A DNA stretch of 64,000 nt. Source: Hyparrhenia diplandra (taxonomy: Eukaryota; Streptophyta; Magnoliopsida; Poales; Poaceae). This document shows, one piece after another, positions 31,518 to 43,963 of this stretch. The position numbers and the translations under genes are program-made. Below the pieces are notes generated by a model, which did no database searches, was not told where the DNA came from, and was given only the letters and a program-made list of their open reading frames with translations. Within the stretch, counting starts at the first letter, position 1; each line of letters starts with the position of its first letter. Where the stretch lies: the NCBI GenBank assembly GCA_015847255.1, contig JADLZK010012646.1:806001-870000 (forward strand), in the 5' to 3' direction.

Positions 31518-32043
31518 ATGTCGCCCATGAGCAACTACCATGCTTGGACGAGGTCGCCCGTCGTCGTCCTGGGTGTAGTTTATTTGGTGCTTCTTCTTGT
31601 GGTCTGCAGCGATGACGGCAGCGGCGGCGGCCTCGTCTTCCTGCTGGCAAATGCTACAGAAGGCGCATCTGGAAGCAGCGGAAGCAGTGGCCATAGTAAG
31701 TGTTGGTGCATGTCTCTTGTCGTTGGGTCTTTCTCTTCAATCGACTTCACTTAATTTGACTTTATCTGCTGTTTTGTTTCACTAATGCTTGGGACCGGAC
31801 CTGCTTCTATTCTATACATATAATATATCTATTAAATTATTTCCCAATTTTCAGGTTTTATTTGTGTGGCATACCGCGCATACCTTGCATATATGTAATT
31901 ATGTATACACTTATGTCAGGTTTTATTTGTCAATATATGCAGATGATCCCATTGGGTCCGGTCCTCCGACTTCTCACCCTGTGAACGTGCCTAAAAGTAT
32001 CCTTCCCCGGAGTAGCTTTCATGTGTATGATCCGAACCTTTAG
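31518..32043 (+). CDS. Putative secreted signalling-peptide precursor B (two exons, end altered by MITE)
   Basis: Exon 1 is 31,518-31,695 and exon 2 is 31,943-32,043. The intron is phase 1 with donor gtaagt and acceptor atatatgcag. The protein has 92 residues. Residues 1-31 include a hydrophobic signal segment (VVVLGVVYLVLLLVV). A DDGSGGG...ATEGASGSSGSSG linker matches peptide A. Exon 2 begins NDPIGSGPPTSHPVNVPKS and ends FHVYDPNL. The last codon and stop (CTT TAG) belong to an inserted MITE. Across the insertion the older reading would be ...YDPN followed by IPGRRG and a stop at 32,518-32,520. Conserved exon structure and motif support a real gene family. Function, processing and receptor are unknown. 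Confidence 0.65.
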
Positions 32044-32491
32044 AAGCCATGTTCCCGGAACGTGAGGAACGTGGTACAGGAACGTGGTACGACATTTTTA
32101 AAAGCTATGGAACGAAGAGGGTATACAGCTTTAGCTTGTACCAATTCCAAATGGAACGCGTACCTAATCTAGATGGAACGTGTTCCCGGAACGTTCCCAA
32201 AATACAGAGATGCTCTGATGGCTCCGCTTGAGCCTATTGCCCTGTTCTCTCTTGTCTGTAGATGGATAGATCTCAGCTTAATGTTTAAGACATTTGATGA
32301 CAGTACGAGACGCTTCAACAGCTCAATGTTCCGTCTATGTTTGTGACTCTATGTAACTCGGATTGATCGTGATCCCAGGACGCGTTCCATCGTGATTGGG
32401 AACGACGTTCCACATTGTTCCCGTACCATAAACTGGAACATCGTTCCCGGGACGGGGAACGTGGGCATGTTCCCGTACCCTGGCTTCTAAC
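32038..32491. mobile_element. hAT-type MITE (454 bp) with 8-bp target duplication
   Basis: The target duplication atccgaac occurs at 32,030-32,037 and 32,492-32,499. The termini are ctttagaagcca at the left and, inverted from the right, gttagaagccaggg. The interior is rich in gttcccggaacgt-type palindromic repeats. An 8-bp duplication and ~10-bp terminal repeats fit the hAT superfamily. It inserted into exon 2 of peptide B. Confidence 0.82.
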
Positions 32492-32550
32492 ATCCGAACA
32501 TACCGGGGAGGCGGGGATGAAGGCCAGGCCGCCAATGCACGCATATGGCT

Positions 32551-32776
32551 GGTACTAGGACAGATGTACACTACATGAAATCGGCTTTATATCTTTTTCA
32601 TTATTATCACCATTTGAAAAAAAAAAATATAGATACAGATGGAGATATATAACAATTAATATTGGTACTAGGACAGATGTACACTACATGAAATCGGCTT
32701 TATATCTTTTTCATTATTATCACCATTTGAAAAAAAAAAATATAGATACAGATGGAGATATATAACAATTAATATT
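32551..32776. repeat. Tandem duplication, two copies of 113 bp
   Basis: ggtactaggacagatgtaca starts at 32,551 and again at 32,664. The copies are essentially identical, including an A-run of about 11. Confidence 0.92.
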
Positions 32777-33079
32777 TGTATATGTACGAAGAATACAGCA
32801 CAAGCTGAAACTATGTATAATGTCTAGATTTTGTACGTATATTACTACTATCAAATGGACCATATGAGACATATTGTCTCTGTACGTACAGTATGTGTTT
32901 CTTTTATGGTCTGCTCCCTCGGTCCCTTAATAAGTGTTATTGTTATCGTTGATGTGCATGTCACAAATTTGACTCTATTTTTTAAAAAATATGTATAATA
33001 TTTTTTTATGTTCAAATAAATTTGATAAATAAACAGTTTCAAAAAAATACTGGTGGTGGTAGGGTAGGAGTAAATCATT

Positions 33080-34050
33080 CAATTCTGACAAGGAAATGAC
33101 TGAGTGCGGGTGGTGGACTCCTGGCGACGCGGATGCATGGTTGTGGGCGAACTGCTGGCTGATAGTGGTGACCACGACCGGGGGTGCAGTGCAGTGTCCG
33201 GAGTGTATTCTACAAAGATGACGAATTGAAGAAGAAGAAGAAGCCGATTACTAAGAAGAAAACAAAAATAAGAACACATACGCATTGGCCCAGCCAAGGA
33301 GGCCTAGCCGAGCAGGAGGCCATGTAGGGAATCCGCCTTGAAGAGCCCCGTGAATCGCCATTTTCTAGGCCATCCCCACGCCACCCCATCGGGGGTTGGC
33401 TGGCGCGGACAACGACGAAGTTGGGCGCCAGCTAGGAAGGGTGGGGGTGGTGGAAGAGATGGGGCTCGCGACACGACACATTATAGAGCTCGGTGCGGGA
33501 ATGTAGACGGTGAGTGATTTGCGGAGTGGGCGTCACACTTGGGGAGTAGACGGAGAAGATGGAGGCATCGATGAAGAGGAGTGAGAGGAGGTAGGCCGAC
33601 TTGAAGAAGAGCAGGGCGAGCTAGTTGGAGGCGAGGCGGAAGAGGAGCACGGGCTGTGTGGTCGTGCCTAGGCAGGAAGCGTCTAGGATAGATGTGGTGT
33701 CCTTGTAGTCGATGGGATCATTGTTGGGATTTAGTGCAAGGGGATGGGGAGGCGGTGGTGTAGGGATTGAGGAATTTCTCGCCTCGGCTCTAGATGGAGG
33801 AAAGAAGGATCAAGAAGGGAGAAAGACAAGTGCAGGAAGGAAACGAACAAATACGGAGGGTAGATGAGTGGATAAGCCAACAGTTATAGGGTAACTGGAT
33901 AGGCCGGGGCTCTGCGTGGCCCATGAACACGCGTCCGAATTTTGTTCTGCCGTTCAGATGCTTGTAACAACCAATTCCTGAATCATAATTCATTCTCCAC
34001 TTTTTCCCTAAAGGTGCTGTCGACCATATGTTTTTATGCGTCTTGGCACA
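33080..34050. other. Unassigned GC-richer segment
   Basis: No protein family was recognised. The minus strand has short hydrophobic open stretches (LLFFKSAYLLSLLF near 33,590) interrupted by stops, suggesting a decayed gene fragment. A (GAA)n run lies at 33,226-33,243. Confidence 0.3.
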
Positions 34051-34169
34051 CACTAGGAGTATCTCTTTAAGCATCTTCCACTGAGCGCTCTAAAACATCC
34101 ATGGGTAAATTCATGCATTTGTAGAAATATATCCATCCCACGCATCCACATAAAACACCAGAAACAATC

Positions 34170-34745
34170 ACATGTAGAGAAATGACTTTCATTACGCACA
34201 TTTACTCTCAGTAAGGTTAAAATCCGAGACTAAGGGAGCATTATTGCTGACACGGGCACCGAACACCCTTTTATCTCAGTTCGTAATATGAACTGGGACT
34301 AAAAGTTATCCTCTAATCTGGGTTGGTGTTATCAATCCGGACTAAAGACCTTTGGTCCTAGTTCGTAATATCTATCGAGAACTAATACCAACCGGGACTA
34401 AAGGATAACCTTTTAGTCCCAGATGATGTTACCAACCTGAAGGATAAAAGGACTTCCACCCAGGATTAAAGGTCCCCTACGGGTCAATTCAAAAGGAGTG
34501 CACCTAGTACTTTGTCACATATGGTGTGTAGTTGAGTTGGTAAGGAATCTACATGTGATGCAAGAGGTCTTGGGATCGAATATCACACATTGTAAAAGAG
34601 GTCTCCAAAGTTTTATATATTTTTTCATTCTGAAGATGGGCTCTAGTCTCGGTTGCTTGACCTGTCCTGGTTCCTGAAACCGGGAGTAAAGCAAGGTTAG
34701 GAACCGGGACTACAACCTGCTTCTCTAATAGCAAATTTTCTAAGG
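34170..34745. mobile_element. CACTA-like non-autonomous element with internal inverted repeats
   Basis: Multiple copies of accgggactaaagg and its complement (tttagtccc, gaactgggactaaaag) occur in both orientations, a signature of one grass CACTA/MITE group. Clean termini were not found. Confidence 0.45.
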
Positions 34746-35279
34746 ACACTCTTTGTTTTAGATACAACTCTATAATAAGCCCACTTTGAAAATGGTTTTA
34801 GAGACTTGGTGTATACCACCAGCCCTAAAAGTGCCCTCTATTTTTTTTTAGTTTTCAAAACAACAACTACCTTTAGGAAACGAATTTTAAAGGCCTGTGG
34901 CAATATGGCTAGCCTCTAAAAATAGGACCAACACGAAAGAAAAGGACTCAAAACTTTTGGAAATCAATTTTGAAACCTGTTGAATTTTCTTTTAAAATAT
35001 TTAAGCTCTAAAAAAGGTGTTTATTAGGTTTTAAAATTCAATTTTGGAATTTTTGCACTACCACAGATAGAGATACACCCTAAACTAAGTGTTTAGTTCT
35101 TGATGAAATATAAAACTTTGTGGTTCGGTTTTTTTCATTTCAAAGTGCAAGCGGCAGCCTATCAGCAGTAGACTTGGGGAGAGTATCCTCATGATCTCGG
35201 TTGACGTGGTTGCAGCAGCCACGATAAATTTTTTGGGCGTGGTGATGTCGTTTTGTGCACAGATTAACGATTATAAGGG

Positions 35280-36260
35280 CATATTGTGTATTTAAGCTAT
35301 GTCGATGTAGATTGTATTTGGCGTAGTGTGTATTGAAGCTATGTTGGGTTTAAGGTATATGGGAGCTACATGGGTGCAACCTCCGTAGTGTACATTGAAG
35401 CTATGTACAGGGTTGTATCCCCGTGGCATAGTTGAACCACTGAGAAGCCGCGATCGGATCATATGGAAACCTAGGGTAGCAGCCCAAGCGGGTACGGGAT
35501 CATGATAGGCCTGTCTAAGCCAAACCGGATGGTAAGGATTATGCCTACCATGTAGGGAAATTTGTACACCTCTATAGAGTCTTCTTGAATCTATTCGAAT
35601 AGACACGTCCTTGGAATGGGCGGATGATGGGATGTATTCACCATACGATTAGATATCACCCACCTAAGATAATCTGGTACGTGATCTATTAATCTAGTTT
35701 AAGGTGTTTTATAACTAACCCGGGAACTAGTGAGAGTAGTTAAACTCTACTAGGGTCTAACCTTTAATAATGACCTCCACCCTCTGGTTGGGACTTGCTG
35801 AGTACGAAAGTACTCACCTCTCCTCTATTCTATTTTTCTTTTTGAAATGCAGCGGAAGGAGTACATCCAAGGGAGGATCTACTGAAGGCGACGCGAAGAC
35901 CAAACTACAAGGAGGACCCGTAAAGACGGAGTCAATCACGAAGGAGCTACATGAAGAGGCTACGATCGAGTTATAGGAGCGCGCTATAGGAAGAGTTTAG
36001 GGTTTGACTGCACTCCAAGCTTGCCTGTAGGAATGGAACCCTGATGTAGGTTTGCTGCGTAGGATCTCTGATAGGTTTATAATGTTAGGCCTATGGCCGA
36101 GTCATGTAAGCCTGAACCATGTATCATGTTTTCCCGTGAGCAATAAAAGATAGTTTTTGGTATCAATTTTGTACTTAATTAAGCGTAGTTGTGTGTGATC
36201 CTGGCGCAAATACGTGTGATTAAGGATCCTCAGAAATGAGGATGTGACACCAGCGGTCTC
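35280..36260 (+). mobile_element. Ty3/gypsy LTR (solo or truncated)
   Basis: Contains gggacttgctgagtacgaaa then gtactcacc, ggggttgtatccccgtggca-like sequence, and the final gatcctcagaaatgaggatg followed by tgacac. These are features I associate with long LTRs of grass gypsy elements. No coding region adjoins it. Confidence 0.5.
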
Positions 36261-36617
36261 TAGACACATCTCTTTTCGCCATTCTGTGGGATCATGTATC
36301 TTTCACTAAGATGTACTCTAGTTATCGTTGTTTGCAGGAGCTCACTGGTTTCGTCATTGTGGAAAGAGGGAAGCACACCAAGCAAGGACGCTTCCTTTGT
36401 CCCTCCCTCGAGCGAGAGCAAAGAGGGGATGGAAGGAGCCGACAATCAGAAGCGAGGATGGTGCGGTCTAGGTGGTCCCCAACTCAAGAATGCAACCACA
36501 GGCGTTAGCCGGGGACGGTGTAACTATATGACTAGATTGCCCTTGAACTCGCGGAATATGCCACGCATCTTGAACACGTACGGGGGCAATCTGGTCATCT
36601 TTAATGGCCGCTAGAGC

Positions 36618-36626
36618 CTATAAATA
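36618..36626 (+). promoter_or_regulatory. Strong TATA-like box without a recognised gene
   Basis: gcctataaatagtgcc is a good TATA context. No coding region follows within 3 kb that I can identify, so it may be the promoter of a decayed LTR. Confidence 0.3.
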
Positions 36627-37549
36627 GTGCCCGCAAGTGGCTCTCATTTTGTACCCCTGTAGTCCTTTCGCACTTATATTTTGCAACTTTTGGTACTGTC
36701 TAGGCCCGTGTTCATTCATCAACAAGCAGAAGTTCAAAGATTGCAGTCTAGAACAACAATCACTAATTTTTGCTGTGCAAATCTAGGATAGAGACACATA
36801 TTTGGTAATTTTCTAAGATTCGGCAAAAGTGTTTTGTGGAATGAAGTTGGATCTATTCACTTTCTAATAGATTGAGAAGATAATAAGGAGCGTCTTGAAT
36901 TGATCCTTAACTTTTTCCCCTATTTTTTTCAGCTTCAAATCCCAGTAACTGAGATTTTTAAAATGTCACAAAAAAATTTTCAATGGCAAGGTTTCTTGAT
37001 CACCTCATCTTACTTATTTCAAGTTGGTGGTCAAACTTGTCAGATCCACAGTGCCATTGTTGTAAGCATAAAGAAGCAACAAGCTCAACTCCTACTGCAA
37101 TACCTGTTGGTTTTGCCACATAACTCCTGCCAACTTTGATGATGATGACGCTGCTTCTTCCCCTCATTATATGGAACCACCACGAGGTGCATATATGATT
37201 TCTTACTCACATAGTTAGTAGTTTTTAAGTTATAATAATGATTGTTTATTGATTAAGAACTTTGTGATTTTTAGCTTCTATTTGTGTTATTTCCATTCTG
37301 GTCTTTAATCTTACCATACACATATCTATCTATTGTATCTATTGGTTGCGCATTGTACTCTGTATGTATTTATTCATTAGAAAGAGCGACACAATGGCGA
37401 CACCCCTTGTAGTAGTACAAAGTATCATGTGACAAGGGCATTTTGGCCAAAGAAAAAAAAATAAAAAGGGGACAATTTCATTTGTAGAACTATGGCCTTA
37501 AAAGAATACCCATTGCAAAAAAAAAGTTCATAAAGATAAAATTGATTAT

Positions 37550-39010
37550 TGTACTATTGTCTCACTACCAAACAATCTTTGAGCATAGTAGGTTAGCCCC
37601 ACACTTCAGTGGCACATATCAGTGGTACTATTGTCTCACTACCAAACATATCTTTGAGCATAGTATTTTTCTGCAATTTTTTATTCTTCAGTGGCACATA
37701 TTGTAGTATTTTTCTTTACTTGTTACTGTGTCACTAGCGCCAAAAAAAAAAAATCTAAGAGATACAAAGCTGGCATGTGAATATAAAGATAGGCCCTGCT
37801 TGTCGCAGAACATAAATAATAGTTATCACACTACCAAACAATCTTAGAGATAGAAAGTTAATTATTGCCTGATTGTCATTGCCTCACTGCTGAATAATCA
37901 TAGGGATAGAAAGATAATTTTCAATCTTTACTTGTAGATGGTCAGTGGCACAACGCATTGATATCACATTGCCAATAATCTTAGATCATTTCTTAAACGC
38001 TACTAATAAATGAGCCTTACTTGAATAATAATATCTTAGAGATAGAAAGCTGGTACATAAATGTTACCGGTAGACGGGCCCACTCAAAAAAAAAGGAAAG
38101 AACTATCTATATTAAATATAGAAAACATCTCTATATTAAGAAGAATAAAAAAATTAGGAGATACAATGCCCCTAGAAAATCTTAGAGACAGAAAGATGGT
38201 ATTGAATGTTACCAGTAGACGGGCCCACTCATAGAAGGAAAGAAATATCCACCTTAAAGATAGAAACCATCTTTATAAGAAGAATACAAATTAGGAGGTA
38301 CCGTTACAATGCCCCTAGAAAATCTTAGAGATATAAAGCATCTTTATATTAAGAAGAATGAAAAAATAGGAGATACCCTTGCAATGCACCTAAAGGAATC
38401 TTAGAGGTAGAAAATTGGTCTTTGAATGTTTCCAATAGATGGGCCCACTCATAAAGGCACACAATTCATTATTGTGGAACTACCTATCTTAAAGATAGAA
38501 AGCTGTCTTTACATTAAGAACCAAGAATAAAAAGTTAGAAGAAATCCTTACACCACACCCTTCCTCTCTCCACTCACACACAATGTAAGGTTTCTTTAAG
38601 GTACCTCATAATCTTAGGGATAAGAAGTTGGTATCTAAATATGACTAGTATTCGTTTTCAATCTTCTAAGATTGTTTACCATAGCAAAGAGATGATAATT
38701 AAATAGCTCATTTCATCTTTTAAATTGTTTGAGTTATAAAGTGGTGGCTTTGTATCTGAAAGATTGTGTTTCATAAGACAACATCTTTCTATCTGTAAGA
38801 TTATTTGTCTGTGTGTGTGGATCACTGCCGAACAGTGCTATGGATATAAAATTATTAGGCAAAAAAAATATTAGTAGATAGGCCGCACTCTTAGCAGGAC
38901 ATACTTACAACTATTACCATATTAAACAGTCCAATGAAACATATAAATAAAACTACTGCTTTGTTATTGCATCACTGTCCAACAACCTTAGAGATAGAAA
39001 GCTTCTAAGT
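37550..39010. repeat. Local imperfect repeats around 'ctTAGAGATAGAAAG'
   Basis: Variants of aatcttagagatagaaagct recur many times between 37,840 and 39,003. Larger ~150-base blocks with gacgggcccactca and ggagataccnttacaatgc-like text recur near 38,070, 38,215 and 38,440. This is a decayed tandem array upstream of the NAT gene. Confidence 0.65.
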
Positions 39011-39075
39011 CTTAACATTATATAGGTGTGGCCCCACCTCCAGTGGCACATCTTGTGGACAGACTCAGTCTGGGG

Positions 39076-39109
<34 letters not shown>
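39076..39109. repeat. (GA)n microsatellite in the NAT promoter region
   Basis: About 17 GA units, 130 bases upstream of the NAT TATA box. Confidence 0.9.
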
Positions 39110-39110
<1 letters not shown>

Positions 39111-39238
39111 AATGAGATGAAGTGCATGCAAACAAGAAAAGAGTGCACATACTGCGCTATACTCTCTCTATCTCTCTTTGGTTTTGGCATCAAGAATTAG
39201 CTTAATTTTTCTGTTGCTGCAGCCCCCAACCCCAAGGC

Positions 39239-39247
39239 CTATAAATC
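39239..39247 (+). promoter_or_regulatory. Probable TATA box of the NAT gene
   Basis: ggcctataaatccagc, about 730 bases before the start codon. This fits a 5' UTR interrupted by an intron whose acceptor is at 39,958-39,959 (gtagcag). Confidence 0.5.
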
Positions 39248-39973
39248 CAGCACCTTCCTGGCTTGCTTTGAGCCTTTGACACAGTTTTGGAACTGAAAGC
39301 ATTTTGTACCATTCAGTAGCATTCTCAATGGGGAATTTTCCCTTGATGCTTTGCCTATTTCTCAAAGCATTTTGTAGCATCGTCAGCATGCTGGTTTGGT
39401 GAACAATGATACGCAGCGTGTTCAAGAATCTAGATGGTTTTGTGAGCATTTCCTGCTGTGATTTTGTTGGTTTCTTGTGTAGGTGAATTCATCAGCATTC
39501 AGGGTTTGTTGTCCTCTCTAGATAGTATAGCCTCATTAAGTTCTTGGTCATTTTTTACCATGTTTTTTTTCTTGAATGTGCAGTAGCATTGCATATCTTT
39601 GTATTATAAAAGATAGAAGATTTTTTAAAAAAATACAAGAGAGGCCGCTCCCCGGCCCGACTAGTACCTCGACTACATATTAGCATGTTTTTGCAATTTC
39701 AGTTTCATGTTTGAGGAAGAGATTAGGGTTGTTTTACAACCCTTCCGGATTGTTGTACATCTAAAAGTTTGCATAGCTTTGTGGAAAGAATGGGTCTTTA
39801 TTTTTTTTTTTTTCTGAGGAATGAATTCCTCTTGCATCTGATGCTCTATGGCTATAACTCACTAAAGCTTGCAACTTTACTGCTGTCCTGCCTCACTAAA
39901 CTTCCCTGTTTTCTTTTTCATGCTTTGGTGGTTGGTGTTGATCATCGTGGACGTAGCAGGGGAGGTGTCTCCC

Positions 39974-42900
39974 ATGGAGATGGCTAACATGAAGCCAGAG
40001 GAGATTACCCACCCTCCCATCATGGATCAGCTGGCTGGAATGGAGTACTGTGTAGACTCCAACCCATCCTGGGGTAAGTTCTAAGTGCTCGGGTGTCTAA
40101 GCTTGCATGATTCATTCATCTAGCTGTGTGATCTTTATGGCACTAAATCTCTGTAATCTGTTTGATGGCGCAGGAGGGTGTATTATGCTGGGTTTCCAGC
40201 ATTTCATCCTTTGCTTGCTGGTGCCCCTCATGGGAGGAAATGCCGTAAGAATCCATTCATTGTTCAACTTTGTCTCTGTGAATAGATGATGCGCTATCTG
40301 ACTGTTTTGTGTCATAATACTGGAGTAATGGTATTTATCTTCAAATAGAATTTGAAAATTCAGTGGTTTGATTGGATTCTTGATTATCGATGTCATTTGA
40401 ATGCACAGAGATTTGTCATTGAAATCATCGTGTCTAGTGTAAATTTGTAATAATATTACTGGTATTAGTAGTGTTATTATTTTCATTACATATGCACTTT
40501 ATCAGTACATCTGATAGTACTTAATGTTATAGAACTGACAGCTATATTTTGATAACAGAAAGAAGAACTGATAGATTGTATATTTAAACTCATATATCTT
40601 CCCTGTTCCATCTAGCATCTTCGGTTTTCAGAGATAGGTTAGCCTTGTGCCATGGTAATGGTAATGTGTTCACACTAGTGTATATGAATAGCATGTATCC
40701 AGAATTCAGCATTTTGGATAACGACTGCTTTAGGTACTTTTCTCAGTGACAGAATATATCCTGATTGTTTGTCCGTTTGTTTGCTTCCAGCATGACAAGG
40801 CAATTGTGGTACAGACAGTGCTGTTTGTGACTGGCATAAATACACTACTCCAAACTCTCCTTGGAACTCGCCTGCCCACGGTTATTGGTGGGTCATATGC
40901 ATTTGTAATCCCAGTCATATCAATAATCAGTGACCCCTCGCTGATGCAAATTTCTGATGACCAAACGGTAAGCGTGCAATGATTACTGATCTTCTAACTA
41001 ATCAGCGTATTAGTATTCATCTCAGTCCATAGCTCACATATTTTTCTCTTGCTGCAGAGGTTCAAAGTCACCATGAGAGCCATACAGGGGGCCCAGATAA
41101 TATCCTCCTGCATTCAGATAGTACTTGGCTACAGCCAGTTGTGGGGGTTATGCTGCAGGTACAGACGAATCATTGATTCAGTTGATGTGTCATGTGACCT
41201 AATGTTCACATACTCGTTTGTACCTGTCAAATACTACTAATTTTGTTGTCTTAGCATATATAGGAAGTAGTCACTGTTCCTTTCAAATACTACTAATTGG
41301 GGCTACATGACCGATTAGCAGGTGATTCGCTGTTATTTCTATTAGCACTGGTCCTTTCATGATCTACATTGGGTTCTCAATTTAGGAAGTGGGCATCACT
41401 TTCAGGAAAAGTGATCAGATATGGCAGCAACCTTCAGACTGACGATAGGAATCTTAAGATGTTTTGATGTCACTATTGCAGGTTCTTCAGCCCACTTGGT
41501 ATGGTTCCAGTTGTTGCATTGGCAGGGTTTGGCCTTTTTCAGAGAGGATTCCCAGTGGTAAAAGCTCTTACAGTTACTAGTGCTAATTCTTCGCTGGGTC
41601 ATCATGTTGTTAACACTGACAATTTGCTCTTATCCTTTCAAATAATGTATTTGATGTTCTCAGATTGGAACCTGCGTGGAAATTGGCCTTCCAATGCTCA
41701 TCCTGTTTGTTGCACTCTCGCAATATCTGAAGCACGTACAAATGTGTCATTTCCCTATATTCGAGAGGTTCTCAGTGCTAATTTCGGTTGCACTTGTGTG
41801 GTTATATGCCCAAATCATCACTGTGAGTGGAGCATACAAGCATAGTCCAGTGCTCACTCAGCTCAACTGCCGAACTGACCATGCCAATCTCATCACAACT
41901 GCACCATGGTCTGTATAGATTGATGCCTCCCTCCCACTGCCAATCTCATTGTTTCACACTTATGGAATTTATATTTGTCTGAACATTTCTTCAGGATTAG
42001 AATTCCATACCCACTGCAGTGGGGTCCTCCAACTTTCAACGCAGACCATTCGTTCGGTATGATGGCTGCTGTGGTGGTGTCGTTGATAGAGGTATTTAAC
42101 ACTCCATTGTCCATTGTACCATGTAATGTTTAGTTAGATGACATCATGCTGATCTGATTTGTCTGAAAAATATTATTGAGCATTGCAGTCTACGGCAGCA
42201 TTTCAGGCTGCTGCCCGGTTGGCAAGCGCAACGCCTCCACCGCCATTTGTCATGAGCAGGGGCATTGGATGCCAGGTTAGTCTTTTATTTTATCTAGTTG
42301 GTTATTCCTCTGTTTTAGAAGATCTTTTATCCTCTTTCTTCTCATGTAAATATGTGAAAAATCAGGGTACTGGGCTACTATTCGACGGCCTATTTGGTAC
42401 TGTAAGCGGCTCTACCGTCTCTGTGTGAGTGTTTCTGCTTATTTGTCGTGCCAAGTTTGCATGATCCAATTTTTCACTGTCATGCCAATGCCATGCTCAA
42501 CATCATGTAACTTTGCCCAATAATACAGGGAGAATGTCGGTCTCCTAGGATCAACAAGGATTGGCAGCAGAAGAGTGATCCAGATCTCTGCTGCTTTCAT
42601 GATCTTCTTTTCCATCCTAGGTAAGTAGAATAATATTATGATCTTCTTCCAGCTACCACGGTATAATAATAAAAAGATGCTGTACCAATTCTTCATTTCT
42701 CTGTTGTTGAACACATGTTATGTTATATGATCTTTCAGGACGATTCGGAGCGCTGTTCGCCTCGATTCCATTCACACTGTTTGCTGCAATGTACTGTGTA
42801 TTGTTTGGCTATGTTGGTACGTACTTACTACTTTACTTTCAGATGTCAATAGGAAATATCGTCTCCAATCTCCATATCTTGTTTTGTCACTGTTTGCTAC

Positions 42901-43438
42901 TTCACCAGATTTCAGCTCTCCAAACCAACCCCCCTCTTGAATTGATAACCATGTCTGGTGTTCTCATCAGGTGCTGTGGGGCTCTCCTTCATGCAGTTCA
43001 CAAACATGAACTCGATGCGCAACATCTTCATCATCGGCGTCTCGCTCTACCTCGGCATCTCCATCCCAAACTACTTCGACCAGTTCACAACGAGTTATCA
43101 GCGTGAACCAGCACACAGTAGAGCTAGATGGGTATGTGATCACTGTTCCTTCTCCCAGCTCACTGGCTACAAACTTTGATATCTGAAATGGACCTTCTTA
43201 ACCGTTTTGTGTATGCAACATGCAGTTCAACGACCTCATCAACACCGTCTTCTCGTCGCCGGCCACCGTCGGGTTCATCGTCTCGACGGTCCTGGACAAC
43301 ACCCTGCAGGTGAGGAACAGAGACAGGGACTGTGGGATGCCATGGTGGGCTAGGTTCCGGACGTTCCGTGGCGATAGCCGGAGTGTGGAGTTCTACAATC
43401 TGCCGTTCAGTCTCAACCGCTTCTTCCCGGCATCCTAA
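39974..43438 (+). CDS. Nucleobase-ascorbate transporter (NAT/NCS2 family)
   Basis: Coding exons: 39,974-40,073; 40,174-40,244; 40,791-40,967; 41,058-41,158; 41,482-41,557; 41,664-41,908; 41,995-42,091; 42,189-42,275; 42,366-42,424; 42,529-42,620; 42,739-42,816; 42,971-43,131; 43,226-43,438. All junctions are GT-AG and the frame stays open for 518 residues, the usual plant NAT length. Family marks are the TM1 QH pair (42-43), GTRLPTVIGGSYAF, the NAT signature ENVGLLGSTR (339-348) and the conserved end FRTFRGDSRSVEFYNLPF. Relatives such as maize LPE1 carry purines, uracil or related substrates across membranes with protons. A 5' UTR intron ends at 39,959. The gene looks intact, although a CACTA element sits 122 bp past the stop. 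Confidence 0.93.
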
Positions 43439-43963
43439 ATCTGTTTCTAGTGAAAGACTGAAACCAACCGTAGAATGAGTCTAGCCACCAAATATCATTG
43501 TAACTATGGTTTGGCTTTCATAGATATTAATTAGAGAAGAAGAGGATCGTTAGGACTAGTCACTACAGGAATCCGCTTCTTTGCCGAGTGCGAAGAAGTT
43601 TGCCGAGTAGCAAAAGTCGGGCACTCGGCAAACAGCGTCTTTGCCGAGTGCCAGACTGAGCACTCGACAAAGACAACTTTGCCGAGTGCCTGGCCGTCGG
43701 CGATGTATAGCACTCGGAAAACAATACTTTTGCTGAGTGCACGGCGGTCGGCAAAACATTACACTCGGCAAAGGATAACAGGATGAAACGGTCACGTTCT
43801 CCGTCACCTTTGCCGAGTGTCCACCATTAGACACTTTCGGCAAACTAGCCACACTTTGCCGAGTGCCACGCGGCGTCCGGGCACTTGGCAAAAAGCACTT
43901 CTTTGCCGAGTGTCCTTCCCGGCACTTTCGGCAAACCATTAATTTTTTTATTTTTCGTCCCAT

